Positions 7,771 to 11,134 of a DNA stretch of 11,134 nucleotides are shown here, in pieces (within the stretch, counting starts at the first letter, position 1; every line of letters starts with the position of its first letter). Origin of the DNA: JBFMAE01 sp040756085 (lineage in GTDB: Bacteria; Desulfobacterota; BSN033; UBA1163); assembly GCA_040756085.1 (NCBI GenBank), contig JBFMAE010000091.1, forward strand, positions 1-11,134. The letters are read 5' to 3'. The notes beneath the pieces were generated by a model. It was not told the DNA's origin and ran no database searches. It worked only from the letters and a program-made list of their open reading frames with translations. Made by a program: the position numbers and the translations under genes.

Positions 7771-8667
7771 ATGAGACTTTTAGAATGTGTTCCCAATATC
7801 AGTGAAGGTAGAGATCAAGATAAGATCCTTTCCCTCGCTGAAGAAGTGAAAAAACACAAGGAGGTCAAACTTCTCGACTTCTCTTCAGACAAGGACCATC
7901 ACAGGAGTATATTCACTTTTATTGGTGAACCTGAAGCGATCAAAGATACAGCCTTCTCCTTTGCGATGAAAGCGATTGATCTCATTGACATGAGGAAACA
8001 CCAAGGAGGTCATCCCCGTTTGGGTGCGGTGGATGTGGTTCCCTTTGTTCCCATTCAAGGGATGGAGATGAAGGAGGCGGTCCAAATTGCCCATGAATTT
8101 GGGAAGGGATTGGGAAGGAGGGGAATTCCTGTCTTTTTTTATGAGGAGGCAGCGATCCAACCGGAGAGAAAGGAGTTGCCTTCTATTCGAAAAGGAGAAT
8201 ATGAAGGGCTGGAGGATAAATTAAACGACCCTAAATGGAAGCCCGATGAAGGGCCTGCCCATTTCAATCCAAAATCGGGGGCTACCGTTGTGGGAGCTCG
8301 ATTCCCTTTGGTAGCTTATAATATCAATCTCAAGACGAAAGATCTCACGGTAGCCAAAGAGATTGCCAAAAAGGTGCGATTCAAAGATGGAGGATTTCCT
8401 CACGTCAGGGCCATGGGGGTTGATCTGAAGGAAAAAGGAATAGTTCAGGTTTCTATGAATTTGACCAATTATCAAGTCACTAATATCCCAAAGGTCTATG
8501 AATTCATCAAAGAAGAAGTTTTAAAAAAAGGGATAGAGATAGAGGGATCAGAGATTATAGGATTGATTCCGATAAACGTTTTAGAAGGCATTGTTCAATA
8601 TTATTTAAAATACCCACAATTCTCAATTCATCAGGTGATTGAACAACACATTTTAGAATTTGAGTAA
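7771..8667 (+). CDS. Glutamate formimidoyltransferase (FTCD N-terminal type)
   Basis: Transfers the formimino group from N-formimino-L-glutamate to tetrahydrofolate, releasing glutamate and 5-formimino-THF. The 298-residue protein is a stand-alone formiminotransferase with both N- and C-terminal subdomains. It starts with the typical LLECVPNISEGRD, and His81 in GGHPRLGAVDVVPF corresponds to the catalytic His82 of mammalian FTCD. Other family segments are FFYEEAA and the substrate loop GFPHVRAMGVDL, and VSMNLTNYQVT is also typical. In animals this domain is fused to a cyclodeaminase. Here the cyclodeaminase is the next gene, as in purine- and histidine-fermenting clostridia. ATG 7771 has AAGG 10 bases upstream and no competing in-frame start. 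Its presence shows that the pathway ends in the THF route rather than in HutG or HutF. Confidence 0.95.
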   Translation: MRLLECVPNISEGRDQDKILSLAEEVKKHKEVKLLDFSSDKDHHRSIFTFIGEPEAIKDTAFSFAMKAIDLIDMRKHQGGHPRLGAVDVVPFVPIQGMEMKEAVQIAHEFGKGLGRRGIPVFFYEEAAIQPERKELPSIRKGEYEGLEDKLNDPKWKPDEGPAHFNPKSGATVVGARFPLVAYNINLKTKDLTVAKEIAKKVRFKDGGFPHVRAMGVDLKEKGIVQVSMNLTNYQVTNIPKVYEFIKEEVLKKGIEIEGSEIIGLIPINVLEGIVQYYLKYPQFSIHQVIEQHILEFE

Positions 8668-8673
8668 GAAGGG

Positions 8674-8796
8674 TTCAAGGGGTCAAGGATTCAAGGAGTC
8701 AAGTGAAATATTCAAAAATTGCAGATAAAAAGAATAGCAAGAACCCATGAACCCATGAACCCATGAACCCATGAACCCATGAACCCTCGAACCCTT
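8674..8796. repeat. Two 8-bp tandem arrays in inverted orientation before the cyclodeaminase gene
   Basis: The left array (8674-8705) has four units: TTCAAGGG, GTCAAGGA, TTCAAGGA and GTCAAGTG. The right array (8741-8796) has five exact copies of GAACCCAT followed by GAACCCTC and GAACCCTT. The left unit is, read on the other strand and rotated, GAACCCTT, so the two arrays are inverted copies of one family and could pair. Each exact unit reads ATG AAC CCA TGA across the junctions, giving a row of overlapping three-codon minimal ORFs upstream of the cyclodeaminase. Confidence 0.85.
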
Positions 8797-8820
8797 AACC
8801 GCAAATTAGCGGAGGGATTT

Positions 8821-9426
8821 ATGGAGATCAAACGATTCTTAGAGAAATTGGCTTCCGACAAACCAACCCCCGGAGGAGGGAGCACTTCTGCGTTGGCAGG
8901 AGCCCTCTCTGCTTCTCTTGTAGCAATGGTGGCGGGGTTTTCTTCTAAGAAGGGTGGAATAAAAAAGAAAGGGATGGAGGAGATAAGAAAGAAGGCCTTG
9001 GTCATTCAAAAAAGACTCTACCGGGCGATCGATGAAGATGCAAAATCTTTTAATGCCGTCATCAAAGCCTTTCGCCTTCCCAGGGGCTCAGAAAAAGAAC
9101 GTCTCTACCGTGTGAGGGAGATTCAAAAGGCCTATCAAAGAGCTACCCTTACACCGCAGTTGGTCTGTGAAGAATCCATTCAACTGTTAGAGTATTCCAA
9201 GATCCTTATTTTAAAAGGAAACCCAAACGCCGTCAGTGATGCAGGGGTAGCTGCGTTTCTCGCTGATGCAGCTCTGGCCGGGGGGCTGGTCAATATCGGT
9301 GTTAATCTGGTCCCGGTCACTGATAAAATGTTTTTAGGGAAAATGTATTCCTTGATGGGACAATGGGCGAAGAAAAGGAATCAACTGATGGGATCTATTA
9401 TGAAGTCGCTTAGTGGAATCCGTTAA
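8821..9426 (+). CDS. fchA: Formimidoyltetrahydrofolate cyclodeaminase
   Basis: Deaminates 5-formimino-THF to 5,10-methenyl-THF and ammonia, delivering the histidine-derived carbon to the folate pool. The 201-residue product is the usual size for stand-alone cyclodeaminases. It opens with the family's hallmark LASDKPTPGGGSTSALAGALSAS segment and continues with a mostly helical body (KRLYRAIDEDAKSFNAVIKAFRLP) and the NPNAVSDAGVAAFLADAALAGG block seen in FTCD C-terminal domains. An upstream in-frame ATG at 8779 would add 14 residues, but it lies inside the GAACCCAT repeat. ATG 8821 has GGAGGG at 8811-8816 and starts where homologues start, so it is preferred. The gene lies 10 bases before the TIGR04076-like gene region and follows the formimidoyltransferase that makes its substrate. 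Confidence 0.95.
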   Translation: MEIKRFLEKLASDKPTPGGGSTSALAGALSASLVAMVAGFSSKKGGIKKKGMEEIRKKALVIQKRLYRAIDEDAKSFNAVIKAFRLPRGSEKERLYRVREIQKAYQRATLTPQLVCEESIQLLEYSKILILKGNPNAVSDAGVAAFLADAALAGGLVNIGVNLVPVTDKMFLGKMYSLMGQWAKKRNQLMGSIMKSLSGIR

Positions 9427-9450
9427 ATTTGATGGATGGAGGGACTGACC

Positions 9451-9723
9451 ATGGAAGAGGATAAAGAGATTGGCGTGAAGTTTATTGCTACCATTACGGG
9501 ACAGAAAGGCTCCTGTCATGCAAATCACAAGGTAGGCCAGCAGTTCAAATTAAACTGTTACGATTCCGGAGGACTCTGTGGTTTCTTTTACCATGATATC
9601 TTTCCTTACCTCAGCGTCATGCAGTTTGGCGGGAAATATCCCTGGTGGGAGAAGGATACCATAGAAGTTGAATGCCCAGATCGCTATAACCCCGTCTCTT
9701 TAAAAGTAGAAAGAAAAAAGTAA
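9451..9723 (+). CDS. Small conserved protein of the TIGR04076 type, function unknown
   Basis: A 90-residue cytosolic protein with no signal peptide or membrane segment. The pattern matches what I know as the TIGR04076 family: a GSCHANHKVGQQF segment, GGLCGFFYHDIFPYLSVMQFGG, PWWEKD, and a C-terminal VECPDRYNPVSL. Conserved cysteines (in GSCH, LNCYD, GGLCG and VECPD) suggest possible metal or Fe-S binding, but this is inference, as no function is established. ATG 9451 is chosen over ATG 9436 because GGAGGG (9438-9443) is correctly spaced only for 9451. It follows the cyclodeaminase stop by 24 bases on the same strand and so is probably the last gene of the hut transcript. Similar small proteins occur near many metabolic genes of anaerobes, so the neighbourhood may not be informative. 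Confidence 0.75.
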   Translation: MEEDKEIGVKFIATITGQKGSCHANHKVGQQFKLNCYDSGGLCGFFYHDIFPYLSVMQFGGKYPWWEKDTIEVECPDRYNPVSLKVERKK

Positions 9724-9748
9724 GAATTCTGGAAGAAAATAATTTCCA

Positions 9749-9813
9749 AATCCCCCCATCCCACCCCTTTTCTACCTGCCTGTGGTAGGCAGGAAGGGGG
9801 GTATGGGGGGATT
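9749..9813. terminator. Large imperfect hairpin between convergent genes, probable terminator
   Basis: A C-rich arm (aatccccccat... from 9749) pairs with a G-rich arm ending ...atggggggatt at 9813, around an inner stem CCTGCC (9775-9780) / GGCAGG (9788-9793) with a 7-base loop. It lies 26 bases after the last + strand gene and about 120 bases after the end of the convergent HU gene, so it could stop both transcripts. Neither side has a strong T-run, so Rho-independent action is only likely, not certain. Confidence 0.55.
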
Positions 9814-9844
9814 ATCCATTTTCAAGGTTCGAGACTGTTTGACG

Positions 9845-9891
9845 CCTGCCTGCCCTGTACCATGTTAGGTTCAGGGCCTGCGGTAGGCAGG
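9845..9891. repeat. Second hairpin with CCTGCC/GGCAGG arms between the convergent genes
   Basis: Outer arms CCTGCC (9845-9850) and GGCAGG (9886-9891) enclose an inner pair GCCCTG (9852-9857) / CAGGGC (9872-9877). It is a longer variant of the palindrome at 7711-7729. It lies 43 bases after the HU stop codon on the HU transcript and could contribute to termination or 3' end protection. Confidence 0.55.
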
Positions 9892-9933
9892 GATGACGAA
9901 CCTGTCATGAAAAATTAGTCAGAGTTTAAATAT

Positions 9934-10233
9934 CTACTTCTTTGGAACGATGGCATCCTTGCACGCCTTGGCAACCCGCATCTTCACCACGGTCTTGGCC
10001 GGGATATTGATCGGCTCACCCGTGGCTGGATTGCGGCCTACTCGAGCCTTGCGTTTGGAAATGACGAGTTTGCCAATGCCAGGGAGGGTGAAGGACCCGG
10101 CCTTCTTTGTTTCTGCGATCGCCAATCCGGCAACCTCATCGATAATCAGGCCAGCGGTCTTCTTGGAAAGGTCAAATTTCTTCGCAAAGTGGGAGACGAT
10201 TTGGGATTTGGTAATAGGTTTCTTTGCTGCCAT
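9934..10233 (-). CDS. HU/IHF-family DNA-binding protein
   Basis: A 99-residue histone-like protein that dimerises and bends DNA in the nucleoid. The N-terminal helical part (ITKSQIVSHFAKKFDLSKKTAGLIIDEVAGLAIAE) is followed by the HU signature region GSFTLPGIGKLVISKRKARVGRNPATG. The DNA-intercalating Pro69 sits in R67-N68-P69 at the tip of the beta-arm, and the domain closes with VKMRVAKACKDAIV. It is about 9 residues longer than the usual 90, from a short lysine-rich MAAKKP extension and a KK tail. Whether it forms homo- or heterodimers cannot be told. ATG at 10233 is preceded by a near-perfect ribosome binding site (AAAGGAGG), and a promoter lies upstream. The gene is convergent with the hut block and is its own transcription unit. 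The long + strand reading frame over the same bases is a shadow. Confidence 0.95.
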   Translation of the reverse strand: MAAKKPITKSQIVSHFAKKFDLSKKTAGLIIDEVAGLAIAETKKAGSFTLPGIGKLVISKRKARVGRNPATGEPINIPAKTVVKMRVAKACKDAIVPKK

Positions 10234-10275
10234 GGGTTATCCTCCTTTCAAGGGATAAATTTTTGTTGGGAATAG

Positions 10276-10303
10276 AATATACAATAAAGTTTGGTAAAAT
10301 CAA
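10276..10303 (-). promoter_or_regulatory. Probable sigma70-type promoter of the HU gene
   Basis: Reading the - strand, TTGATT (10303-10298) and TATATT (10281-10276) are separated by 16 bases in an AT-rich stretch. The -10 box ends about 42 bases upstream of the HU start codon. The strong Shine-Dalgarno sequence AAGGAGG (around 10240-10247) follows, which fits a highly expressed nucleoid protein. Confidence 0.6.
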
Positions 10304-10397
10304 GTAAAAAAATACAACCCCATTGGTTTGAGTGATAGAGCAGATCGGGAGATGAGTTTTTCTCAGGGATTTGAGGATTCAGGCTTAGGGAAGTTTT

Positions 10398-10442
10398 TGG
10401 AGCGGGCAACGGGGTTTGAACCCGCGACCCTCGGCTTGGGAA
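10398..10442 (-). other. Partial tRNA-Gly(CCC), anticodon loop to CCA end; presumed attachment-site remnant
   Basis: Read on the - strand, the 45 bases split exactly into the 3' part of a tRNA: anticodon loop TTCCCAA (anticodon CCC), 3' anticodon stem GCCGA, variable loop GGGTC, T-stem GCGGG, T-loop TTCAAAC, T-stem CCCGT, acceptor strand TGCCCGC, discriminator T, then CCA. Base 10443 onward does not continue into an anticodon 5' stem or D arm, so there is no functional tRNA here. The U73 discriminator and the acceptor strand fit tRNA-Gly. Such fragments are the usual scar of tyrosine-integrase insertion into a tRNA gene. The CCA side faces HU (chromosome), so the inserted element should lie to the right. 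Confidence 0.8.
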
Positions 10443-10563
10443 TACGAAAACGGCAATTTTGCTAATCCCTTGATTTTGGTCTGATCTTCCGTAATTATTT
10501 GAAAATTTAAGGTAAAATTTATTTCCATTTATTCTTGTCTATTCTGTCTGTTTCGGCCTTTTT

Positions 10564-10588
10564 GACTAAATTATGTCACAATTTAGTC
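10564..10588. repeat. Perfect 9-bp inverted repeat, possible integrase or regulator site
   Basis: GACTAAATT (10564-10572) and AATTTAGTC (10580-10588) flank a 7-base centre ATGTCAC. The following TAGTCACAG partly repeats the centre. It lies about 120 bases inside the presumed element boundary, where recombinase arm-type sites are often found. The function is inferred from position only. Confidence 0.5.
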
Positions 10589-10926
10589 ACAGTTGATTTT
10601 GAATATTGCAGCCATGAACGATCGTAGTATTTCGACGAGCTTGACGACAAGCCGGGATGCGGAAATCTGGTGATCTCTGTGATGGTCCATCTGTCTGGGA
10701 ACAGGCATATTCGTTTGACGAAGAAGGGTTGTGAGGAGGTCTTTGAAGATTACAGGAATTTCGGAGCTGAGTGAGGAATTTCGGCTGGAGATGGGATGTA
10801 TTTCAAAATGAGATACGGGAGGGGGGTAATTAGGAAATTTTTATTCGGCCCTTTCTACAAAGAATGGAGGTTGGCTTCCTATATGATCTGAAGATTTACG
10901 ATTGAAATCGAGTATAACGATAGAAA

Positions 10927-10954
10927 TCAGCGGTGGCTATAAGCCATCCGCTGA
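10927..10954 (-). terminator. Hairpin downstream of the partial transposase gene
   Basis: On the - strand TCAGCGG-A-TGGCT pairs with AGCCACCGCTGA across a 3-base loop (TAT), with one bulged A, followed by TTTCTATCG. It starts about 32 bases after the stop of the partial - strand gene, so it may be that gene's terminator or part of the end of an insertion sequence. The T-run is short. Confidence 0.45.
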
Positions 10955-10986
10955 CTTGTTAGGTTCTACCCCAATTGAGCGAAAAA

Positions 10987-11134
10987 TCAGGCTGCTTTCT
11001 TAAGATTGGGGTTGTTTAAAGCATTTCCGATTCGGTCATAAAGTTGTTTCGTTGCTTTGTTGAAAGTTAAATAGAGGACCTTGGTACCCCGATCCCAGCC
11101 AATCCTTCCGGCCCGGTTTAGAATGAGAAAACGA
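10987..11134 (-). CDS. C-terminal end of a probable transposase (partial, runs off the right edge)
   Basis: The - strand frame is open from the window edge to a TGA at 10987-10989, giving 48 residues: RFLILNRAGRIGWDRGTKVL followed by YLTFNKATKQLYDRIGNALN and NPNLKKAA. The basic composition and the layout (RAGRIGWDRGTKVL followed by a helical tail) remind me of C-terminal ends of DDE transposases of the IS4/IS1380 kind, but the fragment is too short to name a family. No terminal inverted repeat could be confirmed to its left. Its place beyond the tRNA remnant fits cargo of an integrated element. Confidence 0.4.
   Translation of the reverse strand, partial: RFLILNRAGRIGWDRGTKVLYLTFNKATKQLYDRIGNALNNPNLKKAA

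Larger units (their letters stand above)
10443..10986. other. Gene-poor stretch between tRNA remnant and partial transposase
   Basis: I find no convincing gene in these 544 bases. The left part (to about 10612) is AT-rich and holds the inverted repeat at 10564-10588. The stretch 10628-10774 has one open frame of 48 codons bounded by stops (ending RNFGAE), with only internal GTG/ATG starts and no recognisable relative. It may be a decayed gene fragment. A direct repeat AGGAATTTCGG occurs at about 10753 and 10773. The right part contains the hairpin at 10927-10954. Confidence 0.5.

Noticed and set aside
8741..8796. CRISPR-like array.
   Set aside because: The units are 8 bp, contiguous and without spacers. 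It is a simple tandem repeat, and no cas genes are present.
8779..8820. Longer cyclodeaminase start at ATG 8779.
   Set aside because: The extra 14 residues are translated repeat, and a proper ribosome binding site and the family N-terminus support ATG 8821.
9950..10258. 102-codon + strand reading frame over the HU gene.
   Set aside because: The complementary strand encodes a textbook HU protein with promoter and ribosome binding site. The + frame has no recognisable features.
10398..10442. Functional tRNA gene.
   Set aside because: The acceptor 5' strand, D arm and 5' anticodon stem are absent, and the following bases do not complete the cloverleaf.
10628..10774. Short open frame ending RNFGAE as a real gene.
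   Set aside because: It has 48 codons, no good start or ribosome binding site and no recognised relatives. It is kept only as a possible decayed fragment.

Overview
The window reads as a piece of chromosome from an anaerobic bacterium. Bacterial origin is supported by an HU-type DNA-binding protein, Shine-Dalgarno starts and a sigma70-like promoter. Separate glutamate formimidoyltransferase and formimidoyl-THF cyclodeaminase proteins, together with MtmB-like and MtaA-like corrinoid methyltransferase homologues, suggest a deltaproteobacterial (Desulfobacterota) or similar C1-metabolising anaerobe. That lineage guess is inference and weak.

Positions 16-9723 form one co-directional block on the + strand that encodes a complete histidine degradation route to glutamate and one-carbon units. 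The genes are hutU (urocanase), hutH (histidine ammonia-lyase), a broken mtmB-like methylamine methyltransferase, an intact UroD/MtaA-family methyltransferase, a HisC-family PLP aminotransferase, hutI (imidazolonepropionase), glutamate formimidoyltransferase, formimidoyl-THF cyclodeaminase (fchA-like), and a small TIGR04076-like protein. Histidine would go to urocanate, imidazolonepropionate and formiminoglutamate. The formimino carbon then passes to tetrahydrofolate and becomes methenyl-THF plus ammonia. No transporter, regulator, corrinoid protein or hutG is visible.

The oddest gene is the mtmB-like one at 3400-4048. Its C-terminal half aligns well with monomethylamine methyltransferase, but the N-terminal half (about 200 residues) is absent. 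The likely original start, with a good ribosome binding site, is in a different frame. The pyrrolysine position aligns to an ordinary valine.

Most gaps between the hut genes are filled with degenerate 7-8 bp tandem repeats. In three gaps these lie in inverted orientation on either side of the gap. Four GC palindromes of the CCTGCC...GGCAGG type (around 1792, 7711, 9775 and 9845) also sit only in gaps.

After the block come terminator-like hairpins (9749-9891), then an HU-family gene on the - strand (9934-10233) with a clear promoter. Beyond it is gene-poor DNA with a 45-nt fragment of a tRNA-Gly(CCC), running exactly from the anticodon loop to CCA (10398-10442, - strand). This looks like the displaced attachment site of an integrated element that extends to the right. 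Inside that presumed element are an inverted repeat (10564-10588), a hairpin (10927-10954) and the C-terminal end of a probable transposase entering from the right edge (10987-11134, - strand).
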